Shown here: in pieces, positions 1 to 7,381 of the stretch
Layout: every line of letters starts with the position of its first letter
How positions within the stretch are numbered: the stretch's first letter is position 1
Assembly (NCBI GenBank): GCA_900544395.1
Contig: UQVC01000004.1
Coordinates: forward strand, 46,564 to 110,563
Direction: 5' to 3'
Length of the DNA: 64,000 bases
Origin: an uncultured Ruminococcus sp.
Lineage (GTDB): Bacteria > Bacillota > Clostridia > Lachnospirales > Lachnospiraceae
Notes under the pieces: generated by a model
The model's input: only the letters and a program-made list of their open reading frames with translations
Told to the model about the DNA's origin: nothing
Database searches by the model: none
Position numbers and translations under genes: made by a program

Positions 1-143
1 TGATCTTCGGAGGCGGAGAGCCGCTAAAAGCAGATGGCAAAATAATCGGAGCTTTGGGCGTTAGCGGAGGAAGTGCTGAAGAAGACACTGCGATAGCAGC
101 CTATGGCAAAGAGATTTTTGAGGAGGTATTGGCGTGTCTGTAA
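1..143 (+). CDS. GlcG/HbpS/PduO-C-like protein, 3' fragment
   Basis: Only the last 46 codons are in the window, read from base 3. The peptide has the glycine-rich stretch IFGGGEPLKADGKIIGALGV followed by an acidic helix, which is typical of the C-terminal end of the GlcG/HbpS (DUF336) fold. The same fold forms the second domain of PduO. In microcompartment operons such proteins accompany cofactor handling, but their exact role is unsettled. The stop codon overlaps the GTG start of pduP by 10 bases, so the two are translationally coupled. Whether this was a stand-alone protein or the tail of a longer one cannot be seen. Confidence 0.7.
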   Translation, partial: IFGGGEPLKADGKIIGALGVSGGSAEEDTAIAAYGKEIFEEVLACL

Positions 144-1522
144 ATGAAAAAATGGTACAGGACATCGTACAGGAAGTGGTAGCTAAAATGCAGATTTCTT
201 CCGATGTATCTGGAAAAAAAGGCGTATTTTCTGAAATGAATGAAGCAATTGAAGCTTCGAAAAAGGCACAGAAGATCGTTGCGAAGATGTCTATGGACCA
301 GAGAGAGGCAATCATTTCCAAGATCAGAGAGAAGATCAAAGAAAATGCAGAAATCCTTGCACGTATGGGTGTTGAGGAAACAGGCATGGGAAATGTAGGA
401 CATAAAATTTTGAAACACCAGTTGGTTGCTGAGAAGACACCGGGAACGGAAGATATTACAACAACCGCATGGTCAGGAGACAGAGGACTGACGCTGATCG
501 AGATGGGACCATTTGGTGTGATCGGAGCGATCACCCCATGTACGAACCCGAGTGAGACAGTACTCTGCAATACGATCGGTATGCTGGCAGGAGGAAATAC
601 AGTCGTATTCAATCCGCATCCGGCAGCGATCAAAACATCTATTTATGCAGTAAATCTGCTGAATGAAGCATCTGTAGAAGTTGGCGGACCAGAGAACATT
701 GCAGTGACAGTGGAGCATCCGACAATGGAAACAAGCGATATTATGATGAAGCATAAAGACATCCATCTGATCGCAGCAACCGGAGGCCCGGGAGTTGTGA
801 CAGCAGTTCTTTCTTCTGGTAAGAGAGGAATCGGAGCAGGTGCGGGAAATCCGCCGGCGTTGGTCGATGAGACAGCAGACATCAGAAAAGCAGCAGAAGA
901 TATCGTAAACGGATGTACATTCGATAACAATCTTCCATGTATCGCAGAAAAAGAGATTGTTGCGGTAGATTCTATCGCAGATGAACTTCTTCATTACATG
1001 GTAAATGAACAGGGATGTTACATGATTTCCAAAGAAGAGCAGGATGCTCTGACAGAAGTTGTGTTAAAAGGCGGACGTTTGAACAGAAAATGTGTAGGAC
1101 GTGATGCAAAGACACTTCTTGGAATGATTGGAATCACAGTTCCGGATAACATCAGATGCATTACATTTGAAGGACCGAAGGAACATCCTCTGATTGCAGA
1201 AGAGCTGATGATGCCAATTCTTGGAGTTGTAAGAGCGAAAGATTTTGATGATGCGGTAGAACAGGCAGTATGGCTGGAACACGGCAACAGACATTCCGCT
1301 CATATTCATTCTAAGAATGTGGATAACATTACAAAATATGCAAAAGCAATCGATACAGCAATTCTTGTGAAAAACGGACCATCTTATGCAGCCCTTGGAT
1401 TCGGCGGAGAAGGATATTGTACGTTTACGATCGCAAGCAGAACTGGCGAAGGACTTACAAGCGCAAGCACATTCACAAAGAGAAGACGCTGCGTAATGAC
1501 AGACAGCCTGTGCATTCGTTAA
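134..1522 (+). CDS. pduP: CoA-acylating propionaldehyde dehydrogenase (PduP/EutE family)
   Basis: This 462-residue aldehyde dehydrogenase would oxidise propionaldehyde to propionyl-CoA with NAD+ inside the microcompartment lumen. The catalytic cysteine is C269 in NNLPCIAEKE, and the length is that of PduP/EutE. Residues 1-22 form an amphipathic helix followed by a linker, the usual form of an encapsulation peptide. The start is GTG at 134, chosen because GAGGAGGT lies just upstream and because the peptide then begins with the targeting helix. It overlaps the preceding gene and is followed by a second cargo enzyme. The substrate could be another aldehyde such as acetaldehyde, but the Pdu-type neighbours favour propionaldehyde. 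Confidence 0.92.
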   Translation: MSVNEKMVQDIVQEVVAKMQISSDVSGKKGVFSEMNEAIEASKKAQKIVAKMSMDQREAIISKIREKIKENAEILARMGVEETGMGNVGHKILKHQLVAEKTPGTEDITTTAWSGDRGLTLIEMGPFGVIGAITPCTNPSETVLCNTIGMLAGGNTVVFNPHPAAIKTSIYAVNLLNEASVEVGGPENIAVTVEHPTMETSDIMMKHKDIHLIAATGGPGVVTAVLSSGKRGIGAGAGNPPALVDETADIRKAAEDIVNGCTFDNNLPCIAEKEIVAVDSIADELLHYMVNEQGCYMISKEEQDALTEVVLKGGRLNRKCVGRDAKTLLGMIGITVPDNIRCITFEGPKEHPLIAEELMMPILGVVRAKDFDDAVEQAVWLEHGNRHSAHIHSKNVDNITKYAKAIDTAILVKNGPSYAALGFGGEGYCTFTIASRTGEGLTSASTFTKRRRCVMTDSLCIR

Positions 1523-1570
1523 TGGAATGCAGACAGTTTCGTCAGGAAGTATAAATAGGAGGAAACAAAC

Positions 1571-2791
1571 ATGGAAATGAACTCAGCAAGTGTGGAAGCA
1601 GTTGTAAAACAGGTTCTGGAAAGCATGCTGGAAGGAAAACCGGCAGTAAAAGCACCTGTAGCAAAAGCAAACACAGGAAGCAATGAAATTCCAAAGACAG
1701 CACACGTAGCAATGCTGACAGCTCTGGAAAATTATGAAGTAAAAGAATTCCCGATGCCGGAAGTTGGTGACGGAGACATTCTTGTAAAAGTAGAAGGATG
1801 TGGAATCTGTGGAACAGATGCACACGAATTTAAAAAAGATCCATTTGGACTGATCCCGGTAGCTCTTGGTCACGAGGGAACCGGTGAGATTGTAAAAATG
1901 GGTAAAAATGTAAAAGTAGACAGCGCAGGAAAACCATTAAAGGTTGGAGACAAAGTTGTTACTTGTATGATCTTCAAAGACAATCCGGACATCACAATGT
2001 TCGATCTGAATAAACAGAATGTAGGTGGAGCGGATGTATATGGACTGCTTCCGGATGATGATATTCATCTGAATGGATGGTTCTCAGATTACATCTTGAT
2101 TCGCGAAGGATCTACAGTATTTAATGTAAGTGATCTGGATCTGAAATCCAGAATCCTGATCGAGCCTTGTGCAGTATTGATTCATGCGGTAGAGAGAGCA
2201 AAGACAACAGGAATCTTAAGATTCAACAGCAGAGTTGTTGTTCAGGGATGTGGACCAATCGGTCTGATCTGTATCGCAATTCTTCGTACAATGGGTATTG
2301 AGAACATCGTAGCAGTTGACGGAGAACAGAAGAGACTTGATTTTGCGAAGAAGATGGGTGCAGAAAAATCTGTAAACTTCAAAGATTTCCAGGGAGTAGA
2401 AGCACTGGCAAAAGGAGTAGAAGATGCATTTGGAGGATATCCGGCAGACTTCGCATTCCAGTGTACAGGATCACCGATCGCACACGCAAATATCTATAAA
2501 TTCATCAGAAATGGTGGAGGGCTTTGTGAACTTGGATTCTTCATCAATGGTGGAGATGCAACAATCAACCCACACTTCGACCTGTGTTCAAAAGAGATCA
2601 CATTGGTAGGATCCTGGGTATATACTTTAAGAGATTATGCAACAACATTTGATTTCTTAAAGAGAGCAAAAGGAATCGGACTTCCAATCGATGAGCTGAT
2701 CACACATGAATACCCATTGGAGGAGATCAACGAAGCTCACAGAACAAATCTTGCAATGGAAGGCCTGAAGATCGCTATTATCAACAAATAG
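1571..2791 (+). CDS. Microcompartment-targeted zinc alcohol dehydrogenase (MDR family)
   Basis: This 406-residue medium-chain dehydrogenase presumably interconverts an aldehyde and an alcohol to recycle NADH within the compartment. The catalytic zinc site is visible as GCGICGTD (C80) and GHEGTG (H101-E102), and the Rossmann motif GCGPIG follows near residue 225. Residues 5-20 (a V..VV..VLESML pattern) form an amphipathic encapsulation-like helix joined by an Ala/Lys-rich linker, so it is probably cargo. The usual four-cysteine structural zinc lobe is absent and a longer loop stands in its place. SD AGGAGG lies at 1558-1563. A separate iron-type dehydrogenase (8159) may make propanol, leaving the substrate of this one open. 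Confidence 0.85.
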   Translation: MEMNSASVEAVVKQVLESMLEGKPAVKAPVAKANTGSNEIPKTAHVAMLTALENYEVKEFPMPEVGDGDILVKVEGCGICGTDAHEFKKDPFGLIPVALGHEGTGEIVKMGKNVKVDSAGKPLKVGDKVVTCMIFKDNPDITMFDLNKQNVGGADVYGLLPDDDIHLNGWFSDYILIREGSTVFNVSDLDLKSRILIEPCAVLIHAVERAKTTGILRFNSRVVVQGCGPIGLICIAILRTMGIENIVAVDGEQKRLDFAKKMGAEKSVNFKDFQGVEALAKGVEDAFGGYPADFAFQCTGSPIAHANIYKFIRNGGGLCELGFFINGGDATINPHFDLCSKEITLVGSWVYTLRDYATTFDFLKRAKGIGLPIDELITHEYPLEEINEAHRTNLAMEGLKIAIINK

Positions 2792-2821
2792 TGACGGCCA
2801 TTCCAGAGAAGGAGAATGGAT

Positions 2822-3175
2822 ATGGCAGAAGCAGTAGGCATGCTTGAAGTTTTCGGTCTGGCAACAGCTTTTGCGGCAGCGGATGCTGGCTGCAAGGCTG
2901 GAAACGTCTGGCTGGAGAATTTTGATAAAAACAAACCGGGCAATGCAGATGAGCTACCGGTACCTTTGATCGTTATGATCAAGTTCCGTGGAAGTGTTTC
3001 GGATGTGCAGGCAGCCTTAGAGGCTGCAAAAGCAAAAGCAGAGCAGCTGGCAGGGGTTGTGAATGAATATGAGATCGCAAGACCTACAGAAGACACGGAA
3101 AAAATGTTAAAGATCAGTGCGTTTGATAAGGGAACACCACACAAAATAAACGAAGAAGAGATTGAAGAGATTTAA
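2822..3175 (+). CDS. BMC-domain shell protein with insertion and acidic tail
   Basis: This is a single-BMC-domain (PF00936-type) shell protein of 117 residues. It opens with AEAVGMLEVFGLATAFAAAD and has the second BMC strand in VPLIVMIKFRGSVSDVQAAL. It differs from the major shell protein by a longer loop near residues 34-47 (NFDKNKPGNADELP), where the hexamer pore loop normally lies, and by a C-terminal tail rich in Glu. I place the start at 2822 because GGAG at 2811-2814 is 7 bases upstream; the in-frame ATG at 2816 is too close. It is probably a minor shell or edge protein; no close Pdu equivalent is obvious to me. Confidence 0.8.
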   Translation: MAEAVGMLEVFGLATAFAAADAGCKAGNVWLENFDKNKPGNADELPVPLIVMIKFRGSVSDVQAALEAAKAKAEQLAGVVNEYEIARPTEDTEKMLKISAFDKGTPHKINEEEIEEI

Positions 3176-3193
3176 TTTTAGGAGGATTTAAAA

Positions 3194-3475
3194 ATGGCAA
3201 TGGCACAGCAGGCATTAGGAATGGTAGAAACAAGAGGACTTACAGCAGCAATCGAAGCAGCAGATGCAATGACAAAAGCAGCTGAGGTAACATTAGTAGG
3301 AACAGAAAAAATCGGATCTGGTCTGGTAACAGTTATGGTTCGCGGAGATGTTGGAGCTGTAAAAGCAGCTGTTGAAACAGGAGCAGATGCAGCAGGAAGA
3401 CTTGGAGAATTAGTAGCAACACACGTAATCCCAAGACCACACAACGACGTAGAAAAAATCCTTCCAACTGTATAA
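3194..3475 (+). CDS. pduA: Major BMC-H shell protein (PduA/PduJ type)
   Basis: This 93-residue hexameric shell protein is very close to PduA/PduJ: ALGMVETRGLTAAIEAADAM, the pore motif EKIGSGLVTV, and the terminal HVIPRPHNDVEKILP. Such hexamers tile the facets of the compartment, and the small pore passes propanediol while retaining aldehyde. SD AGGAGG is at 3180-3185. It is about 80 percent identical by eye to the BMC domain encoded at 3983-4261, so the two probably arose by duplication and may co-assemble. Confidence 0.93.
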   Translation: MAMAQQALGMVETRGLTAAIEAADAMTKAAEVTLVGTEKIGSGLVTVMVRGDVGAVKAAVETGADAAGRLGELVATHVIPRPHNDVEKILPTV

Positions 3476-3508
3476 TTTCAGGATTACAGAAAGTAAAGGA
3501 GAAGTCTC

Positions 3509-3793
3509 ATGGGACAGTGTTATGGATTTTTTGAAATCCCAAGTGTAACAGCGGCTATTGATGCTGTCGATATTATGTGTAAAACCGCAGATGTTGAGAT
3601 GATCACCTGGGAGAAAAAACTGGGCGGGCGTCTTGTGACGATCATTATCCGTGGCGATGTATCCGCTGTCACACAAGCCATTGAAGCTGCCGCAGCGAAT
3701 GGAATCAAAGAGCCGGTGTGTTATACGGTGATTCCAAGTCCCCATGAAGAGATCATCAAATTGATTAACAAGAGCGTCAATCGGATACGTTAG
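3509..3793 (+). CDS. BMC-H shell protein with altered pore motif
   Basis: This 94-residue single-BMC-domain protein is clearly diverged from its two PduA-like neighbours. The fold is recognisable from CYGFFEIPSVTAAIDAVDIM and YTVIPSPHEEIIKLI. Where PduA has EKIGSGL, this protein has KKLGGRL, placing an arginine at the position lining the hexamer pore. That would make the pore narrower and positively charged, which suits passage or gating of anions or phosphorylated metabolites (inference). SD AAAGGAG precedes the ATG. It lies 33 bases after one shell gene and 12 before the next. Confidence 0.85.
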   Translation: MGQCYGFFEIPSVTAAIDAVDIMCKTADVEMITWEKKLGGRLVTIIIRGDVSAVTQAIEAAAANGIKEPVCYTVIPSPHEEIIKLINKSVNRIR

Positions 3794-3805
3794 GAGGCAG
3801 CCCTT

Positions 3806-4261
3806 ATGGCAGAGGAAAAGAAACCGGCAGAGCAGGAAAGCGCAAAGACAACTGCAAAACCTGCCGCAAGAAAGAAAACAACTGCAGCCAAAGCGCCAGC
3901 CAAAACGGTACAGAGAGTAAGGAAGAGCGCAAAAAAGGCAGAGCAGGCGGAAACAAAAGTAGAATTGAAGGAGGAACGAAGAATGGCACAGGAAGCATTA
4001 GGAATGGTTGAAACTAGAGGTCTTGTAGCATCTATTGAAGCAGCAGATACAATGTTAAAAGCTGCAAACGTAGTTTTGGTAGGAACAGAAAAAATCGGTT
4101 CCGGACTGGTAACAGTAATGGTTCGTGGAGACGTTGGAGCTGTAAAATCCGCAGTAGAATCTGGAGCAGAAGCAGCAGGAAGACTTGGTGAATTAGTGGC
4201 AACACACGTAATCCCAAGACCGCACACAGACGTAGAAAAGATTCTTCCGGCAATCAAATAA
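3806..4261 (+). CDS. N-terminally extended BMC-H shell protein (long form)
   Basis: The long product has 151 residues. Residues 1-59 are a low-complexity tail rich in Lys, Ala, Thr and Glu (for example KPAARKKTTAAKAPAKTVQR), and residues 60-151 are a complete PduA-type BMC domain with pore motif EKIGSGL. The start at 3806 has AGGAGG at 3792-3797. Within the frame, GAAGGAGG at 3967-3974 precedes an ATG at 3983 that begins MAQEALGM, exactly where ordinary PduA proteins begin. The gene therefore appears to make both an extended and a standard hexamer subunit. The basic tail resembles histone H1-like tails and might bind nucleic acid or an acidic partner, which is speculative. Confidence 0.85.
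   Translation: MAEEKKPAEQESAKTTAKPAARKKTTAAKAPAKTVQRVRKSAKKAEQAETKVELKEERRMAQEALGMVETRGLVASIEAADTMLKAANVVLVGTEKIGSGLVTVMVRGDVGAVKSAVESGAEAAGRLGELVATHVIPRPHTDVEKILPAIK
3983..4261 (+). CDS. pduJ: Internal-start product: standard PduA-like shell protein (short form)
   Basis: An in-frame ATG at 3983 (codon 60 of the longer frame) lies 8 bases after a near-perfect Shine-Dalgarno (GAAGGAGG, 3967-3974). The resulting 92-residue protein starts MAQEALGMVETRGL, like canonical PduA/PduJ. It would be an ordinary facet hexamer subunit, close to the protein at 3194-3475. Co-assembly of long and short chains would allow a few tails per hexamer. Confidence 0.6.
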   Translation: MAQEALGMVETRGLVASIEAADTMLKAANVVLVGTEKIGSGLVTVMVRGDVGAVKSAVESGAEAAGRLGELVATHVIPRPHTDVEKILPAIK

Positions 4262-4313
4262 TTTTGGTTTCAAAAAATGCCCGAATCATTTCAGTCAGCG
4301 GTAACGGTTGCAA

Positions 4314-4355
4314 ATGAGAGCATATGTGAGTGTAAAAACTCACATATGTTCTTGT
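4314..4355 (+). promoter_or_regulatory. Strong intra-operon RNA hairpin before pduL
   Basis: The core is a perfect 11-bp inverted repeat (4321-4331 with 4338-4348, CATATGTGAGT/ACTCACATATG, 6-base loop). The stem continues with A-U and G-U pairs to 4314-4355, about 18 bp in all. No T-run follows, so it is not an intrinsic terminator. It more likely sets the relative levels of shell and enzyme transcripts by processing or RNA stability. Confidence 0.6.
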
Positions 4356-4403
4356 GCTACAGCCGGAACAACGGGCGGGCATGCATTGATGAGGAGAATT
4401 GGT

Positions 4404-5054
4404 ATGGACAATAATAATGTAGCATTGATTACAAAGATGGTTCTGGAAGCGGTAGAAAAACAGAAATCTTCCGAAAAAGAACCAGGATATCTGGTGCCGG
4501 TAGGTGTATCTGCAAGACATATCCACCTGACACAGGAGCATGTGGAAGTGTTATTTGGGCCAGGATATCAGCTGACGAAGAAAAAAGAACTGATGGGCGG
4601 ACAGTTTGCCTCCAATGAGACGGTTACAATTGTCGGCCTGAAGCTCAGAGCAATCGAAAATGTGAGAATTCTGGGACCTGTAAGAAGTAAATCCCAGGTT
4701 GAAGTTTCTGCCACAGATGCAATTAAGCTTGGAGTAAAAGCGCCAATCCGAGAATCTGGAAATATTGCAGGAAGTGCACCAATCGCAGTGGTCGGACCAA
4801 AGGGGGCGGTTTATCTGGATGAGGGATGCATTATCGCAAAACGGCACATTCACATGGCACCAAAGGATGCTATGGCAGCTGGAGTACACGATGGGGATAT
4901 CGTATCTGTACAGGCGGACAATGAAAGAGGTACTGTTTTTAATCATGTACAGATTCGTGTGGATGACAGTTTTACACTGGAAATGCATATCGATACTGAT
5001 GAAGCAAATGCAGCAAGGATTGCGACTGGACAGACTGTAAGAATTATAAAATAG
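4404..5054 (+). CDS. pduL: Phosphate propanoyltransferase (PduL)
   Basis: This 216-residue PduL-type phosphotransacylase converts propionyl-CoA and phosphate to propionyl-phosphate, recycling CoA inside the compartment. The family's paired metal-binding histidine motifs are present: VSARHIHLTQEHVEVLFG near residue 36 and AKRHIHMAPKDA near residue 152. Residues 4-20 (NVALITKMVLEAVEKQ) form a short amphipathic helix followed by a Ser/Lys/Glu linker, fitting an encapsulation peptide and a lumenal location. The start is 4404, with GAGGAG at 4391-4396; a longer in-frame reading from 4308 runs through the upstream hairpin and is unlikely. Confidence 0.93.
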   Translation: MDNNNVALITKMVLEAVEKQKSSEKEPGYLVPVGVSARHIHLTQEHVEVLFGPGYQLTKKKELMGGQFASNETVTIVGLKLRAIENVRILGPVRSKSQVEVSATDAIKLGVKAPIRESGNIAGSAPIAVVGPKGAVYLDEGCIIAKRHIHMAPKDAMAAGVHDGDIVSVQADNERGTVFNHVQIRVDDSFTLEMHIDTDEANAARIATGQTVRIIK

Positions 5055-5094
5055 AGACTTACATTAGAAAATCGCAAGAGGAAGTGAGGAAAGT

Positions 5095-5361
5095 ATGATA
5101 GCAGGAAAAGTAGTAGGAAGTGTTATCTCGACACGGAAATGTGAAAATTTGGTCGGCAATAAATTCATGATAGTGGATGTGCTGGATCATATGCAGACAT
5201 CTGGAAAACAACTCATTGCGATTGACAAGATCGGGGCGGGAATAGGAGAATATGTGCTGGTTGCACAGGGAAGTGCTGCCAGAATCGGATGCAGCATGAG
5301 CGATGCTCCTATTGACGCAGCGATCGTTGGAATTATTGACGATGGAACAGGACTGGAGTAG
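5095..5361 (+). CDS. pduN: BMC-P vertex protein (EutN/CcmL/PduN)
   Basis: This 88-residue pentameric vertex protein caps the corners of the icosahedral shell. It has the family's opening MIAGKVVGSVISTRK, the central LIAIDKIGAGIGEYVLVAQG and the terminal DAAIVGIIDD. Length and motifs match EutN/PduN. SD AGGAAG(TGAGGAAAG) precedes ATG 5095. It is followed after 7 bases by pduS. Confidence 0.93.
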   Translation: MIAGKVVGSVISTRKCENLVGNKFMIVDVLDHMQTSGKQLIAIDKIGAGIGEYVLVAQGSAARIGCSMSDAPIDAAIVGIIDDGTGLE

Positions 5362-5368
5362 TGAAATT

Positions 5369-6715
5369 ATGGATATGAAAGAATTAAGCAGCATATTGCA
5401 GCAAAACGGAATTGTTGGTGCAGGTGGTGCAGGATTCCCGACTTATGCGAAACTGGATCAGCGTGCAGAAACAATTATCCTGAACTGTGCAGAATGTGAA
5501 CCACTACTGAGATTACATAGACAGTTATTGGAAAAATATGCGCGTGAAATTGTGGATACATTTCACCTGGTAGGTCAGGCTGTAGGCGCAAAAGAAGTCA
5601 TTATCGGAATCAAAAAAGCATATAAGCAGACAATTGAAGCTGTCGAAAATGTGATGGGAGCCTATCCGGAAGTACGGCTGGGACTGTTGGATGAAGTATA
5701 TCCGGCAGGTGATGAAGTTGTTTTGATCTACGAAGTGACAGGAAAGGTTGTGCGTCCGGGCGGACTTCCAATCGAAAGCGGCGTTGCAGTATTCAATGTT
5801 GAAACAATTTACAACGTATGGCGTGCTATGAATCAGCAGACTCCTGTTGTAGATAAACTGGTATCCGTTGTTGCCGAGGTAGAACATCCGGTGACAGTTC
5901 GTGTACCGATTGGAACTACAATCGAGGAAGTCGTTGCACTGGCAGGCGGAACAACAGTAAAGGATCCGGTATATTTTATTGGCGGCCCGATGATGGGATT
6001 CATCGGAAGCGGTTCGCAGCCGGTTACCAAAACAACAAATGCGGTACTTGTATTGCCGCAAGATCATTATCTCGTGAAGAGAAAACGAAGCAAATCATCC
6101 ATTGACATGAAACGTGCAGCTGCATGCTGCTGTCAGTGCTCAATGTGTACAGATTTATGTCCAAGACATCTGCTTGGACACCCGATTCAGCCACACTTGT
6201 TTATGCGTGCGGCTACATGCAAAGACGTTCAGCAGCCGAATATCTTTATCAACACATTCTTCTGCTGTTCATGTGGTGTCTGCGAATTGTATTCCTGCCC
6301 ACAGGAGCTTTCTCCAAGAACACTGATGCTGGAATACAAAAACGGACTTCGTGCGAACGGACTTCGCGCACCGGAAGTGACAGCAGCACCGGTAGGAGAA
6401 GAAAGATCTTACAGAAGAGTTCCTATGGAACGTCTGATGTCAAGACTGGATCTGACAAAATATAATAAGGAAGCTCCGCTGGATGAATCCGTGGTTCCGG
6501 TAAAACGGGTAAAAATCATGTTGAGCCAGCACATTGGAGCACCTGCTTCCTGTGTTGTAAAACCGGGAGATATGGTAGTCAAAGGACAGATGATCGCAGA
6601 GCCGGCCAAGGGATTGAGCGTTGGAATCCACGCTTCAGTCAATGGTCTGGTAAGCGAAGTAAATGAGAAATATGTGGTCATAGAGACACAGGAAGGACGT
6701 GCAGATAATGAGTAA
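5369..6715 (+). CDS. pduS: PduS-like RnfC-family Fe-S flavoprotein
   Basis: This 448-residue protein of the RnfC/NuoF-like family begins with GIVGAGGAGFPTYAKL and CAECEPLLRLHR, a flavin/NADH-binding core, followed by an SLBB segment. Two ferredoxin-like cysteine clusters lie near the middle (CCCQCSMCTDLCP and CCSCGVCELYSCP), then a short C-terminal barrel-like domain. PduS serves as a cobalamin reductase in B12-dependent Pdu compartments. Homologues also occur in glycyl-radical compartments, where they may pass electrons across the shell with PduT. The start 5369 (GGAG at 5355-5358) is preferred over an upstream in-frame ATG inside pduN. Confidence 0.88.
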   Translation: MDMKELSSILQQNGIVGAGGAGFPTYAKLDQRAETIILNCAECEPLLRLHRQLLEKYAREIVDTFHLVGQAVGAKEVIIGIKKAYKQTIEAVENVMGAYPEVRLGLLDEVYPAGDEVVLIYEVTGKVVRPGGLPIESGVAVFNVETIYNVWRAMNQQTPVVDKLVSVVAEVEHPVTVRVPIGTTIEEVVALAGGTTVKDPVYFIGGPMMGFIGSGSQPVTKTTNAVLVLPQDHYLVKRKRSKSSIDMKRAAACCCQCSMCTDLCPRHLLGHPIQPHLFMRAATCKDVQQPNIFINTFFCCSCGVCELYSCPQELSPRTLMLEYKNGLRANGLRAPEVTAAPVGEERSYRRVPMERLMSRLDLTKYNKEAPLDESVVPVKRVKIMLSQHIGAPASCVVKPGDMVVKGQMIAEPAKGLSVGIHASVNGLVSEVNEKYVVIETQEGRADNE

Positions 6716-7256
6716 GGCAATTGGAATGGTAGAATATAAGACTACTTCAGCAGGTGTCGTAGCGGCAGATTCTATGGTAAAGACTTCTGAAGTAAGCATT
6801 ATCGAAGCGCAGACCGTATGTCCGGGAAAATATATCGTGATCATTACAGGAGACTTAAGTGCAGTCACATCTGCTGTTGAAAATGCAAAGACAATGCATG
6901 GAAAACATTTGATCAACAGTTTTGTACTTGGTAATCCGCATGAATCCATTTTCCCTGCAATTTATGGGGCTGCAGAAATCAAGGATGTATCAGCACTGGG
7001 TATCATTGAGTCCTATGATGCATCTTCTATCATCGTGGCAGCGGATGAAGCTGCAAAAACAGCAATCGTTGATTTGATCGAAGTGCGTCTCGCAAGAGGT
7101 ATGTGCGGAAAATCTTATCTGATGCTGACAGGAGAAGTTGCGGCAGTAGAAGCTGCAATTGACAGAGCAAAAGAGGCAGTATCTGATGATGGTATGTATC
7201 TGGATTCTGCAGTGATCGCACATCCGGATGCACAGATCCGCGATGCAATTTTATAA
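6708..7256 (+). CDS. pduT: PduT-like tandem-BMC shell protein with Fe-S pore
   Basis: This 182-residue protein has two BMC domains (about 2-90 and 95-182), forming a pseudohexameric trimer. Cys38 in TVCPGKYIVI aligns with the residue of PduT that holds a 4Fe-4S cluster in the central pore, so this shell protein probably carries electrons through the shell. ATG 6708 overlaps the end of pduS by 8 bases (ATGAGTAA), with GGAAGG upstream. The adjacency of pduS and pduT supports a shared electron-transfer role. Confidence 0.9.
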   Translation: MSKAIGMVEYKTTSAGVVAADSMVKTSEVSIIEAQTVCPGKYIVIITGDLSAVTSAVENAKTMHGKHLINSFVLGNPHESIFPAIYGAAEIKDVSALGIIESYDASSIIVAADEAAKTAIVDLIEVRLARGMCGKSYLMLTGEVAAVEAAIDRAKEAVSDDGMYLDSAVIAHPDAQIRDAIL

Positions 7257-7275
7257 TTGAGAAATTCAGCCATGA

Positions 7276-7330
7276 CAAGTATCAGAAAACAGAGATTTTC
7301 CAGAAGGAGGATTGTGTTTTCTGATATTTG
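7276..7330 (+). promoter_or_regulatory. Long hairpin upstream of the DeoR gene
   Basis: A 15-bp stem pairs 7276-7290 with 7316-7330 with one G-U pair. The 25-base loop contains an AAGGAGG. There is no T-run, so it is not a simple terminator. The 19 bases at 7281-7299 (ATCAGAAAACAGAGATTTT) recur exactly at 25701-25719 ahead of the GH95 gene. It may be an RNA-level control or processing site between the shell operon and deoR/pduQ. Confidence 0.5.
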
Positions 7331-7381
7331 TATACGGCAATAATAAAAGCTTTAAAACAGAATTTATCAGGGGGCAACAGG

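Noticed and set aside
4308..4403. In-frame upstream extension of pduL
   Set aside because: It runs through the strong hairpin and gives a Cys-rich peptide unlike any PduL; ATG 4404 has the good SD.
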